A DNA stretch of 64,000 bases, taken from contig OX637632.1 of assembly GCA_951802195.1 (NCBI GenBank), positions 372,001 to 436,000 of the forward strand. The letters run 5' to 3'. The translations under genes were made by a program, and so were the position numbers. The notes below the pieces were generated by a model. It saw only the letters and a program-made list of their open reading frames with translations, was not told where the DNA came from and did no database searches. The stretch is from Tausonia pullulans (taxonomy: Eukaryota > Basidiomycota > Tremellomycetes > Cystofilobasidiales > Mrakiaceae). Shown piece by piece: positions 43,497 to 54,781 of the stretch; the first letter of the stretch is position 1, and the number at the start of each line of letters is the position of its first letter.

Positions 43497-44439
43497 ATGT
43501 CGTCCTCCGCCTCCCGGTCCTCTTCTGCAACCCCCACCGCGTCCGCCTCTGCCTCGGCAACGGGTTCGGCGTCGGCAACGGCGAGCAGTGTCTCTATGTT
43601 TGTCCCGCTCTCTCACTCCCCCTTCCTCAGCTCAAGTGCCGACTCTCTTTCTCGCGCTCTAAAGCCCTCAGACGGCAGCCAACGGAGGCCTCACTATCAC
43701 TGTAAGCAGCCATCCTTCCATCCACTGTTGCTGGCCTTCCCCTCAGGTTCTCACGGACCCCGGCGACTGACGCTCCTTCGACCTCTCGCTCTCGCCCTTT
43801 TCCAGCAACCTGCCCAGACGGCGGCTCCCTCGTTCTACAAGATTGCTGAGAATAACTTCGTTACGTGGGGTTGGAACTTTACCTCCCTCTACGTCAGTCT
43901 AGTGTGCCTTTCTTTCGTTTCCCTCAGTTGAACTGACCCCCGATCCTCATTCGTCCTTCACAGGTCAAGCCCGAGTCGCTCACGCTCGTCGCCTCCCAGT
44001 CCGGCGGCGGCAATACGTACACCATTACGGCTATCCCGGGCACGGCTACCGAGGTTGTCTGGTCCCCTTACTCGGTCGATCAGGCTGGCTCGGTCCCGCT
44101 CGCTGTCGCGACCTACACGCTCTCCATCTGGGACGAGCGCGGTAACAAGGCAACTCCCACGGGAGGCATGATGTCCATCAACACGGCCCTCAGTTTTGCG
44201 CTCTACCGACCCCAGGCATATGTCGGTCTCGACCGTGAGTTTGCTGATCCACTTGGTGGACGCTCTCACATGCTACTGACCTGTTTTTGACTCTGCGCCT
44301 GTCCCCTTCAGAGTGGAAGTGCTCGACATGCTCAGGCGCGTACGAGACTCTCCGTCAGCCTGGTTTCATGATGGGACTCTTTACGCTCTTTGCTATGCTT
44401 ATTACCGGTTGGAGCGTCCTTCGGCGCGCGCGGGCCTAA
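43497..44439 (+). CDS. Membrane-anchored DUF7137-like fungal protein
   Basis: Five exons: 43497-43589, 43672-43701, 43806-43892, 43964-44234 and 44312-44439, giving 202 residues. A short S/A/T-rich N-terminus is followed by YKIAENNFVTWGWNFTSLYV, then VVWSPYSVDQ, LAVATYTLSIWDERG and LSFALYRPQAYVGLD. A C-terminal C-x2-C segment (KCSTCSGAYETL) leads into one strong helix (FMMGLFTLFAMLITGW) and a basic end. This pattern matches a fungal family of single-pass proteins annotated as a domain of unknown function (DUF7137, from memory). I find no signal peptide at this start, although the N-glycosylation-like NFTS and the C-terminal helix suggest an outer domain. A missing upstream exon is possible. 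Function unknown. Confidence 0.7.
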
Positions 44440-45117
44440 AGGCTTGTGGAACACCTGCCATCCCGCTCGGTCATCGTCGCTCTTCACGCTCTTCTCTTTC
44501 TTATGACTCCTTGCATGGTTCTCCTTTTCCTTTCCCACAAATTCTGCTTAGCTTTCCTACCTCCCATTTCCTTAACCTCACACACTCCGCTCTTCCCTGC
44601 CCTTCTTTACACGGACTTCTTTCCTCAGAGCTCTTGCTGTCTGCATCCCGTCCGGACACTTCCCTCTAACATCATTCACAAATAGATTAGCCTTATCTCT
44701 CTTTTCGGCGGCCGCTTGCCCTCTTATTCTTACGACCTTAACGTCCGATTGCCGCTCAAAGCTACCTCGCTCGGCCAAAAGGACTCGTTTTTGCCGGGGA
44801 AAGCAGCCCTGTCTCCCGAATAGCATCTCGGCCACGGCTTCGTCAAATCGTCAAGCCACATTAGGGCAAGGAACTCTCTCTCGCTAAGAAGTTGAGCTTG
44901 ATGACGACCCTCGCGCGCCTCTCTTCTGATCTTAGTCTCGACGCGTCGAGTCGAGGCGAAGTGAACAGACGGGCGTGTCCGAGGTGGTCGAGCCCCGCGT
45001 CCCTAGTCTCAGACAACCACCATCTCAAGCCTCTCTTGTGCTCGTTCCGTTCCGTTCCGCTTTGTCTCATAGACGTTCGATACAGCGATACTAGACAGAT
45101 TCGACTCTCCCCTTCTC
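44440..45117. other. Intergenic, T/C-rich
   Basis: 3' region of the DUF7137-like gene and promoter of the kinase gene. Open hydrophobic frames come from the C/T bias. Nothing else seen. Confidence 0.5.
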
Positions 45118-46520
45118 ATGCTCCCAACCGAGTCCAGTCTGTCCCTCGTCTACGCGCCCAGCAACTGCTCGCGTGACAACGTGACAACCTGTAGCTCACC
45201 CTCCCCTCTTCTCCCTCGTCGTCAACTCTCAGCCCAGAGGCCCCCGGAGCTCGTCCTCTGCATCGACGCTGGTGGGACCAAGTGCTCCTGCGTGATCGCC
45301 TCCAAAGACGGTATCGTCGCGCGCGCCTCGTCGGGGCCTTGCAACTTGTGAATCCGTCGATGCGGCTCGCGCCCTGGTCAGCCGCTCGCTCAATCATGTC
45401 CTAATCGTCCTCTTTCGCCCCCCAGCAAGACCATCGGCCTTGAAGCTGTCCTCCAAAATGTCGGGCTCGCGACCTCGCTCGCCATTGCCCTCCTCCCACC
45501 CGCGTATCACCCCCCTCCAGCCCTCACTTCTCTGCCTCCAGCGACCCCCCTCTTTGCCGCCGCGTGGATCGGCATGGCCGGCCTCGACTCCCCTGAGGAC
45601 TGTGCGCTTGCTCGCCCAAGACTCGCTGAGCTCTGGTCGTTGCCTGTCGAGCGGGTGAGGGCGAGCAACGATGCGAGCCTGCTGTCTGTGCCGATCGAGG
45701 CCAGGGCCGATGTGGATGCAGGGGTGGTAGTCATTGCTGGGACAGGGAGCATTGGATACTCCTTTTTGAGGAGCAAGGACGATGGGAAAATGATGGAGTA
45801 TCGAAGAAGTGGAGGGTGGGGACCATTCCTCGGTGATGAGGGTAAGTCACCGGGCGCGCGACGCACCGTCATCTCTTACTGCTGCGCGTGCTCTTCCCAC
45901 CTGACCGACACCCTCTCTCTGTCCCCTTCCCAGGCTCCGGCTATCTAGTCGGCCGATCCGCCCTCCGAGCTACCCTCCTCGCGCAGGATCTCCATCTCCC
46001 GCCCTCACGCTTCCACCTCGCCGTCAGAACCCATTACGGGTGCAGCTCCTCCCCCTCGGAACTCCTCACGCGGGTGTACGAGCCCTCTTCGGCGTTGTAC
46101 CCGACGCTGGACCCGAAGGCGAGGGTCGCGTCATTGGCGAAGCTGGTGTTTGCGTTTGCGTTTGGGCTACCTTTGCCGGCTGCTCCTTCCCGGCCAGTCA
46201 ACGGAGTTAACGGCGAGGCCGCCGCCTCTGTTCCTGATCCCCCGCAAACCGTGGACATCGACGAGGAAGCCCTCCGCATCGCCGAGGAGAGCGCTCGCGG
46301 CGCCGCCGGGACAATCCACCAGCTCGTCCTGGGAGGGTCCAAGGTCGTCCCCTCCGAATCGACGCTCGTCATGGGCGGCGGGATGAGCCAGGTCGAGCAG
46401 TTCCAACGGATGGTTGTGGGTGAGCTGGACAAGCTCGGGGTGAGGTTCAAGTACCTCGAGGTGGTGGATGATGTTGCTGCTGGGGCAGTGGAGAGTTTGG
46501 CAAGGGAGCACTTGGGATGA
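45118..46520 (+). CDS. N-acetylglucosamine kinase (BadF/BadG ATPase family)
   Basis: Three exons: 45118-45347, 45426-45841 and 45934-46520, giving 410 residues. The ASKHA fold motifs are clear: phosphate 1 ELVLCIDAGGTKCSCVIAS near residue 45, the WIGMAGLDSPEDC block, the adenosine/phosphate 2 motif VVVIAGTGSIGYSF, then GGWGPFLGDEGSGYLVGRSA, and the final STLVMGGGMSQ. This is the pattern of eukaryotic GlcNAc kinase, which phosphorylates free N-acetylglucosamine to GlcNAc-6-phosphate for chitin and glycan recycling. The first 40 residues before the fold show no motif and may hold an unneeded extension; the start is simply the first ATG in frame. It ends 122 bp from the stop of the next gene, on the other strand. 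Confidence 0.85.
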
Positions 46521-46642
46521 AGACACACAAACATCGTTATTGACCGCATATCTAAAGTAACGGACAAAAGCATAACAAAAGAGAAAGAGAAAAACAAAGA
46601 GAAAAAAAGTCCATAGGGGAGGCGTGGGCTAGAGCCCCACTT

Positions 46643-49455
46643 CTAAACATCCTCCATCCGCCATATGTCGGCGTCCCCTGGCGAGCGATTGACCTTAGCG
46701 TCGAGCCAAGCGACGAAAAGGGTCGCCATACCCGCCACAAGGTAGGCGATGTCGAAAAGCTGGTTGAAGGCCGTGAATGTTGGGAGGGACGAAACGAGAA
46801 GCCCGCCTTCGTCGGGCGTGTCGGGGTCTTCTGGTGGTGGGAGGTAGGTACGGAGTTGAATGAGGAGGGAGAGGAGGTAGAGAGCCTGAGAGGAGGCGAA
46901 GCGTCAGCTTAAGCAAACAGGGAGAAAGAGAGAGAGAGAGACAGAGAGAGACAGATAACACACCATAACCTGGGCGAGTCCAAGCAAAAGCATCCCTCCC
47001 CCTGCACTGGTCCCACCAAGCCGAAGGACTCTCGCAACCGACTTGAGGACATACTGAATGGACGAGGCAATGATGAGTCCGACGAGCGCGAACGAGATCT
47101 GTCGACTGAGCAGTGGGACGTCCACGTCGAACGGGAGATGGCTGAGTCCGATGGCAAGGAGATACGATATCCAGTCCGTCGATGGTCGATGAGTCGTTGC
47201 TGAGGTGTTGAGGGTGGGAGAAGGGTTGGGGACAGGTGTTGCGCCGTGGGTGCCGTTGGAGGAGGAGGACTCGCCTAGGTTTGGTAGAGGGACGGTTGTC
47301 ACAATATCGCTCGGAGAAAAGAGGCGAGGCCAAATAAAGAGGTTGAAGATGGCCATGAGAAGGCGGCACACGCAGTAGGCGGCGAAGATGTCTGGGAGGC
47401 AAACGTGGAGAGCGTCAATTATTCAAGACTTGGCATCGGGGCGAGCAATATTGCTCACAACCGGCGCCATTCCAGAGTCTGCCAGCGAATGTCTTGGAAA
47501 ATTCCATCCGTTTCTGATTGCAAGGACGGGGAATCAGATCATCAGAAGACCGTCTGGCCCGATCAAGCTCTCGCTTCGACGACTCACCTTGCGATGCTTC
47601 ATCGCCTCCAGGCTCTTGGACACCGAGCTCTCCATCATCTCAAGCCCAGCAATTTCTTGTGTGAGCGCGCTCGAAGCTGGATAGATAGGAGACACTAGCA
47701 TCAGCTCCGCGTGTTTGTGCGGAAGGGAAGGAGGAGAGGAGGAGCTCACCAGACTCATGACCAAACACGCCACCAAAGATCCTTCCGGTCCAGCCAGACG
47801 GCCGCTGCACACAAGCACTTCAGCCTGAGGTCGAGGCTAGCCAACGGCTAAGATACTCACATCGGCGCTCGGGTCCAGTCGCCGCAGCTCGGCCCGCTTG
47901 TCGACTAGATCCTGACGCGTCCGGTAGAGAGACCGCTCGGCAGCGATGACGTCCTCATGCGAGATAGGTTTCCTGAGAGACAAGTAACGCGTTAGGTACT
48001 ACTGCTGATTACGAAGAGACGGACGGGGTGCTCACCAAGACGACCTGCTCATCCGGTCCAGAAACATCCGCGCCGTCATGATGGATCCAAAGCCTGAGAG
48101 TGCGCCAAGAACAAGGACACCGAGAACACCAAAGCGGGCGAGGGATGCCGACATCATGCCTGTGTGGATAAGAAGGTGTGAGGATCATTGTCTTGCGATA
48201 CTGACTAGGCGGCGACCGCGGCTTCGCTCGGCTCTCACCCCCGTCTGTAACCATCGATTTGGGGATCGGCACGCAGGCAAAACCAAACGACCAGAGCGAA
48301 AAGGGGACGAGGAGCAATGCCATACGAGCGAGGCTCATCCGTCTACTTGTCCGAACACCCGTCCATTCTGTCATGGTAGGAAGGTCAGAGCAGAGCACCG
48401 ATCAGTTGACCCAACCCGCCCACGCAGCGTCACCAATGGCCACACCGACGCACCTCGACTCCGCGTGAGAATGTAGGATTGCATAAGAGGGATGGCGAGG
48501 AGGAGAAGACCAACGATGAGATGCAACGAAATGTCCCAGTGGAGCTTGCGAGATCTGGAAACCAGGTCGACAGACGGACGCATTAGGATCATTGCGCCAC
48601 AAACCGGCGCGACGCGTCGCGACCTCAACTTCAACTCACTGGGCATGGAGAAGCCCAAGGGATTGGAAGAGAACGAGGATGAACAACATGCAACTCTCGG
48701 AGAAGCAGAGGGCGAAGATCGCCCTGCCGTGCCGCGTCCTCGGTCAGCGTTGACTCGTCCTTGGATGGTGAGAACCGCGGGACGCGACGGGACGACTGAC
48801 CTGGACGTCCGGCCGTTGATGCTCTTCTTCCTCTCCCGGCTCCTGGACGACGAGCCGTCACCGCCAGGAAGGAGAGGCAGGATCACCTCTCTTCCCCTCC
48901 GGGGAGATGTTCCCGGCCCACTGCTCGTCCGATGAGGCATCGGTGGACGATGGCTGGGGACGTTGGACGACGACGAGGCGTTCCCGCTACTACCGCCGGT
49001 GTTTGAGAGGTTCAGGTCTGAGAGCTGGCGGGCGTAGGGCTCCCGTGACGGGTAGGGATGGGGCGGCGAGACCAGCGGAGAGACCAGTGGGGAGGCGTAG
49101 GGCGTCGCTGAGTCTAGAGATAGTAAGCGAGCGAGCGCCAGAGGATGTGGGTCATCGCACAGGAGACGAAAACAGCAGGCGAGACAGGACAAACGCGTCA
49201 GCGAAACAAGGACAAGGGCGATAGATGGAACGAGCAAGGCAGCAATCACGTACCCTCATCTTCATCCTCATCCTGGAGCTGGACAAGCGTTTCCTCCCTG
49301 GAGACTAGCCGGAGGGCTGGGCTAAGCGTCGCCCGGAGGAATCTCGAGCAGCCGACGACGAGTGTGCCCCGGATGAGGAGCAGGATGGCCGAGTCGAACG
49401 CGAGGGGTGCTGTCGCTTGAGTCTGCGCGAGGCGGTCGGAGATGGCGGACGCCAT
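46643..49455 (-). CDS. Golgi pH regulator / ABA-GPCR-like membrane protein
   Basis: Twelve exons right to left: 49455-49254, 49113-48801, 48723-48640, 48554-48454, 48367-48239, 48159-48036, 47972-47861, 47804-47750, 47676-47588, 47513-47459, 47391-46964 and 46885-46643, giving 644 residues. Blocks that fit the family include ALCFSESCMLFILVLFQSLG, the N-domain VLVLGALSGFGSIMTARMF, a coiled stretch ERSLYRTRQDLVDKRAEL, and AGRLWNGAGYIFAAYCVCR. The C-terminal domain has LLSRQISFALVGLIIASSIQ and VMALYLLSLLIQLR. Human GPR89/GPHR keeps Golgi lumen acid as an anion channel; plant GTG1/2 are relatives. The fungal protein is longer owing to an S/P-rich loop after helix 2. The 55-nt exon 10 was placed by family pattern and phase. 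Confidence 0.87.
46925..46955 (+). repeat. GA-rich microsatellite inside a Golgi pH regulator intron
   Basis: Repeated GA with two CA interruptions; on the coding (minus) strand it forms a long pyrimidine tract next to the 5' end of intron 11. Confidence 0.85.
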
Positions 49456-49820
49456 AGAGGAAGGAGGCGAGGGTTCGGGAGAAGAGGCCTGCTGATGCAC
49501 TATCAGTAGCGTGATTCTGCAAGTGGCGAGGGATGAAGGTTGGGTGCGAGAGGGTAGAGCGGGGTTGGGCGGAGGTCGACGTGCGTCCTCTCGCTCCTTG
49601 ATGGGCCTAGACTGCTCGTGCTGCCTCCCCTCTTCGGATCCGGAACGGGCTCTAAAATAATTCCGCGGGCAAGAAGAGAATAGCAAACTCTCTCGCTGGA
49701 TCACACAATAAAAAAAACTCAATGACTGGCATGACGGCTTGCTTGACTCTGCAGAAGCAGAAGTCGTCATGTGAACAAACTCGCGGGCACAAAATCAGAC
49801 GTCCATCTGATCTGACGCCC
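49456..49820. other. Intergenic between two minus-strand genes
   Basis: 3' region of BET2 and promoter of the Golgi pH regulator gene. Nothing else seen. Confidence 0.5.
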
Positions 49821-51496
49821 TCAGGACAACCGCTCTAAAGCCTGATAGCTCTTCCTCAGCCCCATCTTCTCAATCAGAGCCGCCGGCATGCAGTAGACCG
49901 GATCGATGTCTTGTAGACCTGGGTATCCGAGGAGGGTCAAGCCTGGCGTCATTCACAACAGAGACCAGTCAGCATGCAATCCCATTCACGAGGAAACTCA
50001 GCATGTGGACGCACCTGCGACTCCAAACAGTGTATGGAAAACATCAACGGCGTCGCCGGGTCGGTCGGCAATCCCTCCGCCGTCCGGATCCTGTACGGGC
50101 TAGGTCAACAAGCATTGCAAACTGCGATGAGAGACAGCACGCACCTGCGCCGAAAGTATGAACCGCATGAGAGCTTTCCGATCAATCCATTGGAGCTTGC
50201 CCAGGATAGAGAGCGCCGAGAGGTTCCACCAGCTGTAGCAAACCTGGAGGAGTATCTATGTCAGATTTCTGCTGATCCGTAGCTTGTTACCTACCCTTCA
50301 AGAACTTACGTCCTCCAGCTTTTCTGGCCGGCCGTTGAGACCGCCGCTGGGGAGCTGGCGCTCGGCGAGCCACCAGGCAAGCGTCGGCGCGTCCACCTCC
50401 TCTTCGAGCGCGTCTAGGATCGTGAGAGCACCCACACAAACAAAAACTGCGATGCGGTCGGGGCAGGAAGAGAGCAATGGGCCGTCAGACTCCAAGTCAG
50501 CCTTCCGACGTGTGAGTGCAGCCGAAAGAGTGCGAACACCCACCCTGTGCGCCGTGGCTCTCCGCGTCTCGACCACTCCCGAAGCCGCCATCAAAATTGC
50601 GACATTTTCGGAGCCATGCGATAGTGAGCTCTCGGTTGAGTCGCGAGAGGGTGCCAAGAAGGGAGAGTGAGGAGACAGCGATGTAGGTGAAACGGGTGTC
50701 TGTCTCGCCCCAGCTGTCGCCAGCGAAGGAGCCTGTTTCGGGGTCCTGGAGACTCAGGATAACTTTAGGACAGTATGAGAGGTGTCAGATGCGACGATTG
50801 AACCAGGGCCGGTGTACGTGGACTGCGCACAGCTCGTGAGACGCTCGACATCGAGAAGGTGGGCCGCGTCCTGCATGAGCATGATCTGGATCGCCGAAAG
50901 AGTCGTGAGAATATGGCCGTCATGCCCTTTGCTCGCTCCGTAGCCGCCTGGAGGGAATCCAAGCCAAACGTCAGATGAACTGAACGACAACGGCGAAATT
51001 AGAGAAGTAAGGTAGGAGACACGCACCGACCCGTTCGTCCCAGCATGCCTGGACCCAGGCGATCATCGCCTCCCGGTCGAGGGCGTCCTGTCGGCCGAGG
51101 ACGTAGAGGGCGACGAGGCCCCAGTAGATACCATTCATGCGGAGATGCTCCGAGAGGTGGTACGAGAGATCGGACTCCTGCGAGAGAGAGCGCGTCGAGT
51201 GACGGCAGCAAACAAGGACGACGCGTCGAGAGCGAACACGCGGGTTTGACATAATAGAGGCAGAAAGGCAAACGGGTAATGGGGGTGCGTGCAAGGGGAT
51301 CCCAAAACAAATAAGAATGTAGCTCCTCTGAAGTCAGCATTGATCATCTCTACGACAAGCGACCAACGGGGGAAACGCGCGCCGGCCCTTTCCGACGCAC
51401 ATTGTTGAGCGACTGGACGTATTTGACATGGAGATCCGCATAGAGCTCTGTTGTGGAAGCCTCGAAGGGAGCGGAGGAAGACATGAGGGCCGACAT
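49821..51496 (-). CDS. BET2: Rab geranylgeranyltransferase beta subunit (Bet2)
   Basis: Eight exons right to left: 51496-51401, 51177-51027, 50947-50831, 50762-50544, 50446-50310, 50243-50145, 50090-50015 and 49942-49821, giving 338 residues, the family length. The alpha-alpha barrel repeats show [80 protein letters not shown] and [19 protein letters not shown]. Zinc ligands are visible: the D and C of DVCYSWWNL and the H in VFHT. With the alpha subunit and the escort protein REP it adds two geranylgeranyl groups to Rab C-termini. The cysteine is separated from its aspartate by an intron, joined in phase 0. It stands head to head with ORC3. Confidence 0.96.
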
Positions 51497-51662
51497 GATG
51501 ATGGTGGTTGAGGGGGCAGGATGGCTCGACTCAACACGCTCTCCCTCTTGACTGGCTTGAGCGCGGACACGCCTTCTGTTGCACTCCCAACCTCGATCTC
51601 GCTCCGCTCACACCCGCTCGGACACCCGTCGCCTCGCGTCGTTCCTGTCCTCCCTCTTACGG
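51497..51662. promoter_or_regulatory. Divergent promoter, BET2 / ORC3
   Basis: Only 166 bp between opposite start codons, so this is most likely a bidirectional promoter. No TATA element is seen. Confidence 0.5.
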
Positions 51663-53998
51663 ATGGATCTAAGCTCGCGCCACCAGGGGACCGTCTTCAT
51701 CTCGTCGCGCAAGCGGAAGCGTGGCGCGCGGGAAGTCGCTCCTACTGAGCCCACGCGCTCGCTCGAGGAATGGCAGCGGAAGGCCCTTCGCACGAGCTGG
51801 GCGAGATGCGAGCAGCGTATCCATGTAAGACGGAACGCTGGGCTATAGCAGGACAGAACGCTAGCTGAAGACGAATGATTCAGGCCACGACGGACCGACT
51901 CACCCGCAAGACGCTCGACGCACTCCGCGAGTTTGTCGTGGAGGCCTCGGTGACGGAGCGATCAGACGCATTTCCATCGTTACCTGCTGCCTTGGTGTCG
52001 GGTAAGTGGAGCGTGTAAATACATATTCGATAAGCAAGACGAGTGCTCATCCTTTTCCTGAACTCATAGCGAGCTCTCTTCCTATCACAAAGGGGTTCTT
52101 CGTATCCCTCTTTGATAGCCTTGGGGATGACGCTGTGGCTAAGCAGCATCGGACAGCGCTCGTTGAGTGCAGGACCTCATCAACCCCCGACAGTCTCATC
52201 CGTGCGATTGTCCTTGGTCTGCTGCCGGACGAGCATATCGACTTTGTGAGAGCGCGCTACCCCACCTACTCGGTCCGCCCTTCAGTCTCTCTGACAGACC
52301 CAAACATCACATCATGCTCCCTTCCGCAGCCCGCCACTCTTCCCCAGCTCCAGCAGCACCTCCCCTCGCCCTCGCCGCCGCTCATCGTCGTGCTCCACCA
52401 GATTCATCTTCTCCCCGCTCCAGTCTGCCCAGCGCTTCTCCAAACACTCATTCGCCGCTCGACGACACTCCCGCTTGTGCTAATCATGACAACGGCTACG
52501 GCTCCGGGAGTCCTTCGCGAGGTAACACCGAGCGACGTCTTCACGGGTCTCGACCTGCTCATTGTGGAGGTCCCTTCGGGCATCGAGATCTTCGAGGCCG
52601 TCATGCGCGAGGTCTTTTTTTCTTCAGACTTTGTGCCGGACGTCCTCATCGATGCGGATACGTTCGAGGAGCTTCGGGAGGCGTACGATGGCGTCGACGG
52701 CAGTCTCGATGGGCTTATCTCTTCGCTTCAGGTGGGGTTAGATATATTTTCCATCTGAGTAACGACCCTCGCTGACCTGTTTCTCCCGCGCCGCCACTAC
52801 AGTACATCCATCTCAAAGCTTTCCTCGCCCCGCTCGGTGTCTTCCTTAACCAGCCTCCCGCATCGCTGCTACCAAGCGACACCACTTCCCCGCTCTACCG
52901 CCAGCTCCTCGGTCTTCCCTCCCTCCAGCGCCACCCCTCTCCACCGCGGGCCCTCCTTCTTTCGAACTCAGAGTCTGCCTCCTCCTTTTCCTCCTCTTCC
53001 CCCAACTTTCCACCCCTGCCACCTCCGGCTCAAGTGTTTGCCCTCATTCCCTCCCTTCGTGAGGCAGCCCATACCCATGCCCGAGGCGTCCGGCTTGCAT
53101 GGAACCTCCTGCTCGAGCTCCGTGCCTCGTTCGCGGCGCTCTCTCTCCGACGCGCCGGTCGGACTTCCGGAGAAGGAACCTTCGGCGTCAAGGAGCGCGT
53201 GCGGGCGATGCGGGATGCGCTCGCGGGTGAGTCCCGCTCTGGAGGGGGAGGAGGAGGCGTTGGTGCTGGAACAGGAGAGACGGGCTGGAGATGGAACGTT
53301 CGACTCGTGGGCAAGCTGGCTGCTGGGAATGAGCTCGAGGGTGTCTTGGCTAGGGTGGAGGCGTGTCTTCGGTCTGCGGGGGAGTTTGAGCTGGAGAAGA
53401 AGGTCAGGCACGCTGCTCAGACGGCGGAGACTAAGGGCGTCGTAGAACTGCTGGAGGACTTCTTCAGCCGGCGGTTTGCCAGCCCGTCCACGGTTCTCTT
53501 CAACGAGATTTTCTACTTCCAGGCACTTGATGACCTCATCAAGGTGCGTGGACCGTTGCCATCTTTCTGGCTTGTCCTGACCCTTCATCCTCCATGCCCC
53601 TCTTCTAGGTGTTCCGGCCCTCGCCCGTTGAGGCCCTTACGACGGCGCTGCTCGCCCCCCACACGTACCTCGGTTGCGCCTGCTGTTCTTCAATGACATC
53701 GCGCCCGGATTCCCTCCCGGACACGTCGATCCTCTTTGCCCGCTACCTCGAGTCCGGCCGGCTCATCAACCTCTACGACTGGTTTGAGTCCTTTGCCGGG
53801 GTCCTTGCGGGCGAAAAGAGCGAGGGCGAGCGAGAAGCACAACAGCCGCCTCCATCGCGGGAGGAGATCCAGGCGAGGTTCCTTCGAGGCTTCCATGAGC
53901 TCGACTTCCTTGGCTTCCTCAAGGGGACGAAGAGGCGTGAGGAGTGCTGCCTCAAGACGTTCTTCATGCTGCAGGAGGAGGGAGGGAGGCTGGACTAG
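51663..53998 (+). CDS. ORC3: Origin recognition complex subunit 3
   Basis: Five exons: 51663-51824, 51884-52001, 52070-52731, 52803-53543 and 53609-53998, giving 690 residues. The N-terminal part has SSRKRKRG and an LEEWQRKALRTSWARCEQRI helix. The degenerate AAA+ part includes LIVVLHQIHLLPAPVCPALL (Walker-B like), LPLVLIMTTATAPGVLRE (sensor 1 like) and DLLIVEVPSGIEIFEAVMRE. A helical insert domain follows, and the winged helix ends with RFLRGFHELDFLGFLKGTKR, the best family mark. ORC3 is the arm subunit that pairs with ORC2 in the replication initiator. No Walker A is seen, as is usual for ORC3. The stretch near 52950-53030 is an S/P-rich loop. Start chosen at the ATG preceding the basic N-terminus; upstream in-frame ATG at 51579 is possible. 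Confidence 0.87.
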
Positions 53999-54781
53999 GC
54001 GTGATGCTGTAAGGTAAGCCCTTCCAATCGCTCGTCTGTATGCCTGGCTTGAGCTGCTAAAACTCGTTCAAAATCCTTCTCCTCTTCATCAGCCTCTCTG
54101 GGAGATGGCATGAAATTTTCGCACATTGAAGCAGGCAGGCGATGAGGAAACGGAAGATCGCTCCCCTCAGGCACCCGCGACGCTCGAGCCCCTTCCCGCT
54201 CGTTGACCCCCGTTTGTTTGTTTTCGCCTGCGCGCGCCCTTGACCGTGTATCCTCTGCATCGGCGCCTGCCTCCTCTTAGAGAGAGGTGGCGTGTGGGAA
54301 CGTCCTCTCTGTCCTCCTTGCAGCCCTGCTACTCTTGTTCCGAGGGACCCGGCCAAGGGAGCAGCGCGAGGGGAGAGAGCCTCGTCTCCCCTGCTGCGCG
54401 CGAACTCTCTCGCCCCCCCCTCACCCCTCTTTCTCCCGCCGTCATCTTTCTTTCGCAAGGGGAGGAAAGGGGGGAAGGAATGAGTCTGTCTGCCAACCAT
54501 CACCCTTGCTCTCCTTCTCTTCCCTCCGTCTCTCCCTCTCTTGCTTCCCTCCCCCTCCCCCTGTACTTAGCCTCTTCCCCCCTTTCTCCCCATTCCCGCC
54601 CCCTCGGTTCAGCACTAAGTCAGCCCTTTCCCCTCCCTTCCCCCTTCATCGAGCCTTTGTTCCTTCGTTCGAGCCAGCTCGTCGGCCGCCCTCAGCTCCG
54701 CGCCCGGCATCACCTGTTCCTCCCGCCCTCCTTCCCCCGTCTTCGCCAGCCTCCATCTCCACTCTAGTCCTCCCACCACCC
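53999..54781. other. Intergenic, with a long pyrimidine-rich 5' region
   Basis: From about 54400 to 54780 the plus strand is mostly C and T, likely the promoter and leader of the next gene. No coding unit is supported. Confidence 0.55.
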
